Source of the DNA: JANQIO01 sp043513815
Lineage (GTDB): Bacteria > Pseudomonadota > Gammaproteobacteria > Pseudomonadales > Halieaceae
DNA: 64,000 nt
Assembly: GCA_043513815.1 (NCBI GenBank)
Contig: CP121313.1
Location: 1,550,001-1,614,000, forward strand
Direction of reading: 5' to 3'
Part shown: one piece after another, positions 31,698 through 40,065 of the stretch
Position numbering within the stretch: the first letter of the stretch is position 1
How the letters are laid out: each line of letters opens with the position of its first letter
Position numbers and translations under genes: made by a program
The notes under the pieces: model-generated
Databases searched by the model: none
Told to the model about the DNA's origin: nothing
Seen by the model: the letters and a program-made list of their open reading frames with translations, nothing else

Positions 31698-34166
31698 ATG
31701 ACTGCGCTGAGAATGCTGCTGCGCGACTGGCGCGGCGGAGAGCTTGGCGTTCTGTTGGCAGCGCTGGTGGTTGCCGTTGCCATTGTTTCCGGCATCAGCG
31801 CGTTCACCACCCGGCTGCAAAGCAGCCTGGAGCAGGAAAGTCACCGCTTCCTGGCAGCCGATCGCGTTGTGCGCGGATCCCGCGATCAACCCGCGGAATG
31901 GGAGACAGAGGCCGCCGCTCGCGGTCTGGTCACCGGCCGCGCACTGACGTTTCCCTCCATGGTTTATGCCGGCGAAGACGACACGGCGCTGGCCGCGGTC
32001 AAGGCCGCCAGCAGCGAGTACCCCCTGCGCGGTGAACTGACCATGAGTGCCGACCCCTTCGGCACGCCGGAACTGCGCACCCAGGGGCCGCCCCCGGGCC
32101 AGGTATGGCTTGATTCCCGCCTGTTTGCTCTGCTGGGTGTCGAGGTGGGTGATGAAGTCTATGTCGGTGACGCCACCCTTGAGGTGGCCGCGGCACTGCG
32201 CAACGAGCCCGACCGGGCCACAGGCTTTCTTGGCTACGGGCCGCGGTTGCTGATGCATATCGACGATATTCCGGCCACCAACGTAGTGCAGCCCGGCAGC
32301 CGCGTGCGCTATCGCCTGCTGCTGGCGGGTGATGAGGCGGCACTCGATGACTATGTGCAGTGGCTGGAGCCGCAGCTGACCTCGAGCCAGGAAATACAGG
32401 ACATCGACAGCAACCAGCGGGGTGTGGGCAGCGCCCTCGACCGCGCGGAGTCTTTCCTGTTGCTGGCAGGCAGCCTGGGTGTGGTGCTGGCAGGCGTTGC
32501 GATCGCGTTGGCTGCGCGCCGATTCAGTGAACGCCACTACGACTATGTGGCCATCATGAAAAGTCTCGGCACGGTGAGCGGCAAGATCAACCGCATGTAC
32601 GGACTTAGCCTGCTGTTGCTGGGTGCGGTGGCTACGCTGATCGGCTCTGCCCTGGGCTGGGGTTTGCAGGCGCTGTTCTTTACCGTTTTTGCAGAAGCGC
32701 TGCCGGTACAGCCCGGGCCGGCAGGAGCGCGCCCCTACATCGTCGGTGGCGCCACAGCAGTGGTTTGCCTGCTGGCTTTTGCCTGGCCGCCCCTCAGTCG
32801 GCTGGGTGCTGCCTCTCCCCTGAAAGTGCTGCGCCGGGATCTTCCCAATGCGGTCAGTCGCAGCGCCATCGACAACGGTGTGGGCCTGGGTGCGGTGTTG
32901 CTGCTGATGCTCTGGTACTCCGGTGACTGGGCGCTGACGCTGGCGGTGCTGGCGGGGCTTGTGGCGTCAGCCAGTCTGGCGGCAGGGGTCGCCTACCTGC
33001 TACTGCGCGGCGGCCGGCTGGCCGGTATGCGCGCCGGCAGTATCTGGCGGCTGGCACTGGCCAGCCTGCAGCGCAACGGCTCGGCCAATACCCTGCAGGT
33101 GGTGATTTTTTCCCTGGCCATCATGCTGCTGCTGATCCTGGTGCTGGTGCGCACCTCGCTGCTGGAAGAGTGGCAAATGCAGTTGCCCGAGGGCACCCCC
33201 AACCACTTCCTGCTGAACATTGCCCCTGACCAAGTCAACGCGGTACGCGACAGCCTGGCGCAGGCGGCGGACCTGTCAGAACCGCTTTATCCCATGGTGC
33301 GCGGTCGCATCGTTGAGGTGAACGGCGAAGAACTGGGGCGCAGCGAAGACCCGGAAGCCGGCCGCCGGGAACGCGAGACCAACCTCACCTGGGCGCGGGA
33401 GATTCCCACCGATAACGAGATCATCGCCGGTGAATGGTGGAACCCGGATACCCAGGAGGCCCTGGTGTCGGTTGAAGAGGGTATGGCCGAGAGTCTGGAA
33501 CTGGAGGTGGGCGACAAGGTGCGCTACCTGGTCGGCTCCCAGCCCCTGGACGTCACGGTGGGCAGTATCCGCCGCCTCGACTGGGAGAGCATGCGGCCCA
33601 ACTTCTTCATGGTATTCCCGCCGGCGGTGCTGCGCGGTTACCCGGCCACATTCATGACCAGCTTCCACCTCGAGAAGGCGGACAAGCAGTTCCTCAACAC
33701 CTTTATCCGCCAGTATCCAACGGTCACGGTGATCGAGATGGACGTGGTGATCGAGCAGGTACGCGGCATCATCAGCCAGGTATCGGCGGCCATCGAGCTG
33801 GTGCTGGGCGTTATTCTCATCGCCGGCGCCCTGGTGCTGATCGCCGGTGTGCAGTCAACGGTGGACACCCGTCTCTACGAGGGCGCTATCCTGCGAGCAC
33901 TGGGTGCCCGTCGCGGCCTGATCCTCGGCGGCGTGGTTATCGAATTCGCCACGCTGGGTTTCTTTGCCGGCCTGCTGGCGACCATCGCCGCGGAAATTGC
34001 GGTCTTCGTCCTCCAGACTTTCGCCCTGGACATGAGCTACAGCCCCCACCCGGAGATCTGGCTGCTGGGACCGATTGCCGCCGTACTGATGATCGGCGCC
34101 CTCGGCGTCTGGAACTGCCGGAGGGTGGTCTCCAGCCCACCGCTCCTTGTTTTGCGCGAACTCTAG
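31698..34166 (+). CDS. ybbP: ABC transporter permease (YbbP-like, FtsX/MacB fold)
   Basis: An 822-residue inner-membrane permease. One N-terminal helix (VLLAALVVAVAIVSGISAFT), a large periplasmic domain, then two FtsX-type helix bundles, the second ending with LGVILIAGALVLIAGVQSTV, TRLYEGAILRALGARRG and PIAAVLMIGALGVWNCRRVV. The duplicated core is typical of YbbP/DUF214 proteins, which extract or transfer envelope lipids or proteins. Proximity to tesA suggests lipid-related work, by inference only. It is followed by two dyad repeats. Confidence 0.9.
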   Translation: MTALRMLLRDWRGGELGVLLAALVVAVAIVSGISAFTTRLQSSLEQESHRFLAADRVVRGSRDQPAEWETEAAARGLVTGRALTFPSMVYAGEDDTALAAVKAASSEYPLRGELTMSADPFGTPELRTQGPPPGQVWLDSRLFALLGVEVGDEVYVGDATLEVAAALRNEPDRATGFLGYGPRLLMHIDDIPATNVVQPGSRVRYRLLLAGDEAALDDYVQWLEPQLTSSQEIQDIDSNQRGVGSALDRAESFLLLAGSLGVVLAGVAIALAARRFSERHYDYVAIMKSLGTVSGKINRMYGLSLLLLGAVATLIGSALGWGLQALFFTVFAEALPVQPGPAGARPYIVGGATAVVCLLAFAWPPLSRLGAASPLKVLRRDLPNAVSRSAIDNGVGLGAVLLLMLWYSGDWALTLAVLAGLVASASLAAGVAYLLLRGGRLAGMRAGSIWRLALASLQRNGSANTLQVVIFSLAIMLLLILVLVRTSLLEEWQMQLPEGTPNHFLLNIAPDQVNAVRDSLAQAADLSEPLYPMVRGRIVEVNGEELGRSEDPEAGRRERETNLTWAREIPTDNEIIAGEWWNPDTQEALVSVEEGMAESLELEVGDKVRYLVGSQPLDVTVGSIRRLDWESMRPNFFMVFPPAVLRGYPATFMTSFHLEKADKQFLNTFIRQYPTVTVIEMDVVIEQVRGIISQVSAAIELVLGVILIAGALVLIAGVQSTVDTRLYEGAILRALGARRGLILGGVVIEFATLGFFAGLLATIAAEIAVFVLQTFALDMSYSPHPEIWLLGPIAAVLMIGALGVWNCRRVVSSPPLLVLREL

Positions 34167-34210
34167 ATCCAGCCTGGGATTAGTTGCTCTTTCTTCGTAG
34201 GGCGGGCGCA

Positions 34211-34318
34211 AGCTATGCCTGGCCCCTCCCCGGACACGCTAAAAGCATGACGTCCCTGTCTCGCTCGGCAACGGCCATCCATGGCCGTTGACGGTCCGTG
34301 GAGGGGCCAGGCATAGCT
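34211..34318. repeat. Variable-arm dyad element, family 2, copy C
   Basis: The 19-bp outer arms (34211-34229 and 34300-34318) are perfectly complementary. The core (34230-34299) includes CGCTAAAAGC, GACGTCCCTGTCTCGCTCGG and an inner hairpin AACGGCCAT-CC-ATGGCCGTT. The core matches, in inverse orientation, the element at 34503-34610. The arms do not match. The roughly 180 bases between the two copies hold no convincing gene. Confidence 0.9.
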
Positions 34319-34502
34319 CACGCCCTCGATCATGACGGGTTCCAACCCTGAGGCTATGAACCGTAGGCTGGGAATAAAAAAAACACGCAGTCTTTTATCG
34401 TCGCCTACGATCGCTCGAGTCGATGGCGCTACTCTGGAGTTAGGCGAGGTTCCGAGATTGGAAATTCTTATGTTGCCGCTTGGCACTGAACCAGGGCGTG
34501 AG

Positions 34503-34610
34503 CTGGGGGGTATGCACCTTCCCGGACCGTCTGCGGCCATGGATGGCCGCAGCCGAGCGAGACAGGGACGTCACGCTTTTAGCGCGTCCGGGAAGGTGCA
34601 TACCCCCCAG
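34503..34610. repeat. Variable-arm dyad element, family 2, copy D
   Basis: The 25-bp arms (34503-34527 and 34586-34610) are perfectly complementary. The core is the reverse complement of copy C with few changes. In the inner hairpin TGCGGCCAT/ATGGCCGCA replaces AACGGCCAT/ATGGCCGTT, so two base pairs changed on both strands together. It lies 48 bases from the stop of the TetR gene. Confidence 0.9.
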
Positions 34611-34657
34611 ATCGCGGCCGACCTACGAAGCCAATCTCGAATAAGAGAATTCGACAA

Positions 34658-35275
34658 CTAGTGGGCGTGGATCCCGGTCAGGAAGATGCGGACTTCGAGG
34701 TCGATCTGGCGCGCGAGGTCGACGTGGCGTTCGAACAGTTGGGGCATGTCGACTTTGAGGGTGGCGAGGCCGTGGATGCCCGACCAGCCGGCGTTGGCCA
34801 GGTAGTGGTCGTCCTCGTCGCGGAAGATGCCTTTCTCGATGCCGCTGCGGATGATGGAGCGCACCAGTTCGTAGGTGTCGCGGCTGGCCTGTAGCAGCTC
34901 CGGGTAGCTGGCCTGGGGCTGCAGGGTCGGGCCGAACATCAGCTTGAACAGGTCCGGGTGCTCCATGGCGTAGCCCACGTAGGCGTGGGCAAAGGCCTGC
35001 ATCTCCCCGTCCGGGTCATCGCCTGCCTCCAGGCCCGCCGCCTGCAGGCGCTCCAGCAGTACGCGGTAGCCGCGGGTGGCCAGTGCTGCCAGCAGTTCAT
35101 TCTTGTCCTTGAAGTGCCGGTAGGGTGCGGTCTGGGATACACCGATGGTGCGCGCCAGGGCACGGAGGCTCAGTTCCTCCATGCCCGTGTCGGCCAGTTG
35201 CGCCTCGGCGGTATCCAGCAGCTCGTTGCGCAGGTTTCCGTGATGGTAGCTGCGGTTGGTGGGCTCTGCGCTCAA
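34658..35275 (-). CDS. TetR-family transcriptional regulator
   Basis: A 205-residue protein. The HTH (LLDTAEAQLADTGMEELSLR, then ALARTIGVSQTAPYRHFKDK) is near canonical, and the C-terminal domain (AFAHAYVGYAMEHPDLFKLM) is of the TetR_C type. Its ATG overlaps the stop codon of malate dehydrogenase by 4 bases, so it is co-translated with a central-metabolism gene. Target and ligand are unknown. Confidence 0.87.
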   Translation of the reverse strand: MSAEPTNRSYHHGNLRNELLDTAEAQLADTGMEELSLRALARTIGVSQTAPYRHFKDKNELLAALATRGYRVLLERLQAAGLEAGDDPDGEMQAFAHAYVGYAMEHPDLFKLMFGPTLQPQASYPELLQASRDTYELVRSIIRSGIEKGIFRDEDDHYLANAGWSGIHGLATLKVDMPQLFERHVDLARQIDLEVRIFLTGIHAH

Positions 35276-36252
35276 GGCAGCAGGTGCTGAACGGCGTCCC
35301 GCTCTTCCGTCAGTTCGGTTTCTGTGGCGGTCATCCGCTCGCGGCTGAAATCAGAGACTTCAGCGCCCTGCACGATCTCCCAGTCGCCGCCGCTGCAGCG
35401 GCAGGGGAAGGAGTAGATCAGGCCTTCGGTGATGCCGTAGGAACCGTCCGAGTAAACACCCATGGAGACCCAGCTGTCGCTGTCGGTGCCCAGCGCCCAG
35501 GAGCGCATGTGGTCGATGGCAGCATTGGCGGCGGAGGCAGCTGACGATGCGCCGCGGGCCTTGATGATGGCGGCGCCACGCTGCTGTACCACCGGGATGA
35601 ATTCGCCTTCGTACCAGTCCTGGTCGATCAGCTCGATGGCAGCGGTGCCGTCCACCTTGGCGTTGAACAGGTCCGGGTACTGGGTGGCGGAGTGGTTGCC
35701 CCAGATGGTCATGTCTTTCACGTCATTGACCGTCTTGCCGGTCTTCTGCGCAATCTGGGTCATGGCGCGGTTGTGGTCCAGGCGGGTCATGGCGGTGAAC
35801 TGGCGCGGGTTGATGTCCGGCGCATTGCGCTGGGCGATCAGGGCGTTGGTGTTGGCCGGGTTGCCTACTACCAGCACCTTGATGTCCTTGCTGGCGTTGT
35901 CGTTGATGGCCTTGCCCTGGGTGGAGAAGATGGCCGCATTGGCTTCGAGCAGGTCCTTGCGCTCCATTCCCGGACCGCGGGGGCGGGCACCGACCAGCAG
36001 CGCATAGTCGGTATCCTTGAAGGCCACGTTGGGGTCGTCGGTACAGACAATGTCAGTCAGCAGCGGGAAGGCGCAATCATCGAGTTCCATGCGCACCCCC
36101 TCGAGGGCCTCCATCGCCGGCGTAATGTCGAGCAGCTGCAGGATGACCGGTTGGTCTTCGCCGAGCATGTTGCCGGAGGCAATGCGGAACAACAGGGCAT
36201 AACCAATCTGGCCGGCGGCGCCGGTTACGGTGACTCGAACGGGAGCTTTCAT
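35272..36252 (-). CDS. mdh: Malate dehydrogenase
   Basis: A 326-residue NAD-dependent enzyme interconverting malate and oxaloacetate. NAD loop VTVTGAAGQIGYALLFRIAS, substrate arginines in GARPRGPGMERKDLL, VVGNPANTNALIAQRNAPDI and the catalytic His in MTIWGNHSATQYPDLFNAKV identify the cytosolic-type (group 2) malate dehydrogenase common in Pseudomonas relatives. The start at 36252 has GAGGA 9 bases upstream. Longer readings are unsupported. gltA at the right edge encodes a second TCA-cycle enzyme, on the same strand but far away. Confidence 0.95.
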   Translation of the reverse strand: MKAPVRVTVTGAAGQIGYALLFRIASGNMLGEDQPVILQLLDITPAMEALEGVRMELDDCAFPLLTDIVCTDDPNVAFKDTDYALLVGARPRGPGMERKDLLEANAAIFSTQGKAINDNASKDIKVLVVGNPANTNALIAQRNAPDINPRQFTAMTRLDHNRAMTQIAQKTGKTVNDVKDMTIWGNHSATQYPDLFNAKVDGTAAIELIDQDWYEGEFIPVVQQRGAAIIKARGASSAASAANAAIDHMRSWALGTDSDSWVSMGVYSDGSYGITEGLIYSFPCRCSGGDWEIVQGAEVSDFSRERMTATETELTEERDAVQHLLP

Positions 36253-36446
36253 CGACAGTATTCCTCGCACATACGGTGGGTAAACGCGGTTGCAGATGCG
36301 GTGGCAAACCGGTTTCGTTTTCGGGGCGCACATTCTAGACACCAGCCCCCCAAAAAGCTACCTGATCGCCGCCGCCGGGAGATTTTGGCAGCAAACTCGC
36401 GTAGAATTCGCCGCCGATAGAGGTTGTTAAAGAGCCGGAACCAGGC

Positions 36447-37292
36447 GTGAAAGAGCTGTCCAAAAAAGAGCGCACGGAATTCAACAAGCTGCAGAAGCGG
36501 CTGCGTCGCAACGTGGGCACGGCGATTGCCGACTACAACATGATCGAAGACGGCGATCGAGTCATGGTGTGCGTCTCCGGCGGCAAGGACTCCTACGCCA
36601 TGCTTGACGTCCTGATGGCCCTGCAGAGTTCGGCCCCGGTGAGCTTCGAATTGATCGCCGTAAACCTTGACCAGAAACAGCCCGGCTTTCCCGAGGACGT
36701 GCTGCCCGGCTACCTCGATCGCGCGGGTGTTCCCTATTACGTCCTCGAGAAGGACACCTACAGCATCGTCAAAGAGGTGATCCCCGAGGGGAAAACCACC
36801 TGCGGGCTGTGTTCACGGCTGCGCCGTGGCAGCCTGTATGGCTTTGCCGAAGAGATCGGCGCCACCAAGATCGCCCTGGGCCACCACCGCGATGACATCG
36901 TCGAGACCCTGTTTCTGAACATGTTCTTTGGCGGCAAGATGAAAGCTATGCCGCCCAAGCTGCTCAGTGACGACGGCAACAACGTGGTCATCCGGCCCCT
37001 GTCCTACTGCAAGGAGAAGGACCTGGCGGCCTACGCCGACTACAAGCAGTTCCCAATCATTCCCTGCAACCTGTGTGGGTCCCAGGAAAACCTGCAGCGG
37101 GTGCAGGTGAAGACCATGCTGCAGGACTGGGAGCGTCAGTACCCCGGGCGTACCGAGACCATTTTCCGCGCCATCCGCAACGTGGCGCCTTCCCAGCTGG
37201 CCGATACCGAGCTGTTCGACTTCAGTTCGCTCAGCGTCGACCGCGATCTGCATATGGGCGACGCCCAGGGCATCAAGGTCGTAAACCTCTAG
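36447..37292 (+). CDS. ttcA: tRNA 2-thiocytidine(32) synthetase TtcA
   Basis: A 281-residue PP-loop ATPase: SGGKDS (44-49) binds ATP, and two CxxC pairs (C119/C122 in TTCGLCSRLRRG and C207/C210 in IPCNLCGSQENLQR) ligate the Fe-S cluster. TtcA thiolates cytidine 32 of certain tRNAs. It begins at a GTG after GGAA. Its TAG stop shares one base with the GTG start of ccmA, so it may be translated together with the cytochrome maturation genes. Confidence 0.95.
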   Translation: MKELSKKERTEFNKLQKRLRRNVGTAIADYNMIEDGDRVMVCVSGGKDSYAMLDVLMALQSSAPVSFELIAVNLDQKQPGFPEDVLPGYLDRAGVPYYVLEKDTYSIVKEVIPEGKTTCGLCSRLRRGSLYGFAEEIGATKIALGHHRDDIVETLFLNMFFGGKMKAMPPKLLSDDGNNVVIRPLSYCKEKDLAAYADYKQFPIIPCNLCGSQENLQRVQVKTMLQDWERQYPGRTETIFRAIRNVAPSQLADTELFDFSSLSVDRDLHMGDAQGIKVVNL

Positions 37293-37927
37293 TGGGCGAC
37301 ACCAACAGCTCAGCCGGCATCGCTGCACTGGTCACCGTGCGCGGTCTGGGCCTGGAGCGGGGCGGCAAGCCCCTGCTGGAGGGCCTGGACCTGGATGTCG
37401 GCGGTGGTGACCTGGTGTTGATCGAAGGCCCCAATGGCAGCGGCAAGACCACCCTGCTGCGCAGCCTGGCGGGGCTGTCGCGCCTGGGTTTGACCGGCAG
37501 CCTGCAAAGGCACTGCGACGAGCTGCTATATCTCGGCCACCGGGCCGGCATCAAGCAGCTGCTGACACCGCGGGAAAACCTGGCCTGGGCCTGCCGCAGC
37601 CAGGGCTGGGACCCGGCCCATATCGACAGTGCCCTGGAGCGAGTGGGTCTGGCCGGGCGCGCAGACCTGTTGTGCCAGAACCTGTCCGCCGGCCAACAGC
37701 GCCGGGTCAACCTGGCGCGGCTTTACCTGTCTTTCGAACAGCAGGCCCCCCGCACCCTGTGGATGCTGGATGAACCCTTTACCGCGATTGACCGGGCCGG
37801 GGTCGCAGCGCTGGCCGACACCATGGCCCGGCAGGTGCAGCGTGGCGGCGCGGTGCTGCTGACCTCCCACCAGGACCTGCCGCTGGACATTCCGCTGCGC
37901 CGCCTGGTGCTGGGAGGTGACGCATGA
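37292..37927 (+). CDS. ccmA: Haem exporter ATPase CcmA
   Basis: A 211-residue ABC ATPase with Walker A GPNGSGKTT (46-54), signature LSAGQQRRVNLARLYLS and Walker B LWMLDEPFTAID. With CcmB, CcmC and CcmD it releases holo-CcmE during cytochrome c biogenesis. The GTG at 37292 overlaps the ttcA stop. The longer frame back to 37073 runs inside ttcA and is rejected. It ends with a 4-base overlap into ccmB. Confidence 0.92.
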   Translation: MGDTNSSAGIAALVTVRGLGLERGGKPLLEGLDLDVGGGDLVLIEGPNGSGKTTLLRSLAGLSRLGLTGSLQRHCDELLYLGHRAGIKQLLTPRENLAWACRSQGWDPAHIDSALERVGLAGRADLLCQNLSAGQQRRVNLARLYLSFEQQAPRTLWMLDEPFTAIDRAGVAALADTMARQVQRGGAVLLTSHQDLPLDIPLRRLVLGGDA

Positions 37928-38619
37928 GTGCTCCACAGCCCCCGTTGGCGGCTTTTCTGCGTGCCTCCCTGAGGCGTCAGCTGCTGCTGGCCTACCGTCG
38001 TCCTGTCGATACCATCAACCCCCTGCTGTTCTTCCTGCTGGTAGTCACCTTGTTCCCGCTGGGCATAGGCCCGGACCCGGCCCAGCTGGCGGAGTTCGCG
38101 CCTGGCATCCTGTGGATCGTGGCGCTGCTGGCCTCGCTGATGGCCGCGGAAGGCCTGTTTCGCCAGGACTATGAAGATGGCTCCCTTGAACAACTGTTGC
38201 TGTCGCCCCAGCCGCTGTACCTGGCCTCGTTGACCTATACCACCGCCCACTGGCTGGTTACGGGGCTGCCGCTGACCCTGTTGTCGCCGCTGTTCGCGAT
38301 CATGCTGCAGCTACCGACCGAGGCGCTGCCGGCGCTGGTGCTGAGCATGGGGCTGGGCACTGCGGTATTGAGCCTGGTCGGGAGCATCGGCGCTGCACTG
38401 ACGGTCAGCCTCAAGCGCGGCGGCATGCTGATCTCGCTGATTATCGTGCCGCTTTATATACCCGTTTTGATCTTTGCCGCCGGTGCCGTGCGCTTTGCCG
38501 CCGACGGCATCGATCCCACGCCACAGTTGCTGTTACTGGGCGGCATGCTGTCACTGGCGGTGGCACTGGCGCCCTTCGCCATCAGCGCAGGACTCCGTAT
38601 ATCTGTTGATGCAGGTTAG
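37924..38619 (+). CDS. ccmB: Haem exporter permease CcmB
   Basis: A 231-residue protein with six hydrophobic helices. FLRASLRRQLLLAYRRPVDT, followed by INPLLFFLLVVTLFPLGIGP, and FRQDYEDGSLEQLLLSPQPL are the conserved CcmB blocks. It is the membrane partner of CcmA. Translation is coupled by an ATGA overlap. About 57 bases separate it from ccmC. Confidence 0.93.
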   Translation: MSAPQPPLAAFLRASLRRQLLLAYRRPVDTINPLLFFLLVVTLFPLGIGPDPAQLAEFAPGILWIVALLASLMAAEGLFRQDYEDGSLEQLLLSPQPLYLASLTYTTAHWLVTGLPLTLLSPLFAIMLQLPTEALPALVLSMGLGTAVLSLVGSIGAALTVSLKRGGMLISLIIVPLYIPVLIFAAGAVRFAADGIDPTPQLLLLGGMLSLAVALAPFAISAGLRISVDAG

Positions 38620-38676
38620 GAATCGAAGCGCGAAGATCGTTATAATCTGGCCCCTGATTTTGAGGTAATACCCCCG

Positions 38677-39414
38677 ATGTGGACGTGGTTTCACAAGCTT
38701 GGATCGCCCCCCTGGATGTATCGTATTTCCGGGCGCATCCTGGTCATCCTGTTACCCCTGACCGTTGCCATGCTGGCGGTGGGCGCGGTGTGGGGCCTGT
38801 TGTATGCCCCCATGGATTTCAAGCAGGGCAACAGTTTTCGCATCATTTATTTCCACGTACCCGCGTCCGTGGTGGCGCTGGCCGGCTATTACGTGATGGC
38901 TATCGCCGGTGCGGTAAGCCTGATCTGGCGCATGAAGATGGCCGAAGTCGCCATGAAGTGTGCCGCCCCCGTGGGCGCGGCGCTCACTTTCCTGAGCCTG
39001 CTGTCCGGGGCGATCTGGGGCAAGCCCACCTGGGGCACCTACTGGGTCTGGGACGCGCGCATCACATCGATGCTGATTCTGTTCTTCCTGTATCTCGGTG
39101 TGATCGTCCTGTACCAGGCCTATGAGAACAAGGAGGCCGCCGGCAAGGCTTGCGCGGTGCTAAGTCTGGTGGGCATGGTGAACATTCCCATCATCTACAA
39201 GTCTGTAGACTGGTGGTACAGCCTGCACCAGCCAGCCACCATCAAATTCACTGAAGAGAGCGCCATGCACAGCTCCATGCTGCAGCCCTTGCTGCTGATG
39301 ATTCTGGCTTTCTACTGCCTGTTCACCTGCGCACTGTTGTTGAACATGCGCAGCGAATTGTTGCGCCGCGGCGCCGCCACGTCCTGGGTGCGCGCACTGG
39401 CGGGGAGTCACTAA
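38677..39414 (+). CDS. ccmC: Haem-handling protein CcmC
   Basis: A 245-residue six-helix protein with the tryptophan-rich haem-binding loop WGKPTWGTYWVWDARITSML and periplasmic histidines (IIYFHVPASV and SLHQPATIKF). CcmC loads haem onto CcmE in the inner membrane. Confidence 0.95.
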   Translation: MWTWFHKLGSPPWMYRISGRILVILLPLTVAMLAVGAVWGLLYAPMDFKQGNSFRIIYFHVPASVVALAGYYVMAIAGAVSLIWRMKMAEVAMKCAAPVGAALTFLSLLSGAIWGKPTWGTYWVWDARITSMLILFFLYLGVIVLYQAYENKEAAGKACAVLSLVGMVNIPIIYKSVDWWYSLHQPATIKFTEESAMHSSMLQPLLLMILAFYCLFTCALLLNMRSELLRRGAATSWVRALAGSH

Positions 39415-39416
39415 CT

Positions 39417-39638
39417 TTGTATTTTGAATCACTGCAGGCGGCGCTGGCCATGGAGGGTCACGGCGTCTACGTCTGGACCGTCGCAATGGTGAGTGTGCTC
39501 ATTTGTGTGGGGCTGCTGGTTTTACCGGCGCGCTCGGCCCGACGGTTTATTTCTGAGCTGCGCGTGGATGAGGCACCCGAGCCGCAAGCCGCCCCCAGCG
39601 TCAGGATTGAGGAGGTCAACAATGCACCCGGTTCGTAA
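39417..39638 (+). CDS. ccmD: Haem exporter subunit CcmD
   Basis: A 73-residue single-helix protein (MEGHGVYVWTVAMVSVLICV) in the ccmC-ccmE gap where CcmD is expected. It starts at a TTG with GGGGAG 9 bases upstream. The tail (SARRFISELRVDEAPEPQAA) is longer than in E. coli. It overlaps ccmE by 17 bases. Confidence 0.85.
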   Translation: MYFESLQAALAMEGHGVYVWTVAMVSVLICVGLLVLPARSARRFISELRVDEAPEPQAAPSVRIEEVNNAPGS

Positions 39639-40065
39639 GCAGCGCCTTATGCTGGTCGGTTTTATCGTGGTGTTTTCCACCCTGGCGGTGGGGCTGGTCA
39701 GCTACGGCCTGCGCGGCAACATCAACCTGTTCTTTCCGCCGGCGGAAATCGCCGCCGGGCTGGCCCCGGTTGGGCAGCCTATTCGCCTGGGCGGCATGGT
39801 AGTGGAGGGCAGCGTGCGCCGCGACCCCCAGTCCCTGCGCATCGAATTTGATGTGACCGACTACCAGGCAACCGTCACCGCCGTGTATACCGGTATTCTG
39901 CCTGACCTGTTCTCCGAGGGAGAGGGGGTGGTCGCCGCGGGTGTGCTGGATGAAAACGGCGTGCTGCAGGCCACCGAGGTGCTGGCCAAGCACGATGAAA
40001 ATTATATGCCGCCCGAGGTGGCAGAAGCCCTCTCCCGGGCCCACGACGAGGCGACTGATACATGA
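39622..40065 (+). CDS. ccmE: Haem chaperone CcmE
   Basis: A 147-residue periplasmic chaperone anchored by one N-terminal helix (LMLVGFIVVFSTLAVGLVSY). The haem-binding His is in VLAKHDENYMPPE, and LGGMVVEGSVRRDPQSLRIE is the conserved beta-barrel start. The ATG at 39622 has GAGGAGG upstream. The frame from 39493 is a longer artefact inside ccmD. Confidence 0.95.
   Translation: MHPVRKQRLMLVGFIVVFSTLAVGLVSYGLRGNINLFFPPAEIAAGLAPVGQPIRLGGMVVEGSVRRDPQSLRIEFDVTDYQATVTAVYTGILPDLFSEGEGVVAAGVLDENGVLQATEVLAKHDENYMPPEVAEALSRAHDEATDT

Noticed and set aside
34163..34661. Two opposite open frames of 109 and 125 codons (34332-34661 and 34163-34540)
   Set aside because: Both read through the family 2 dyads and owe their similarity (MDGRxRARQGRHAFS) to the repeat core. 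Neither has a ribosome-binding site.
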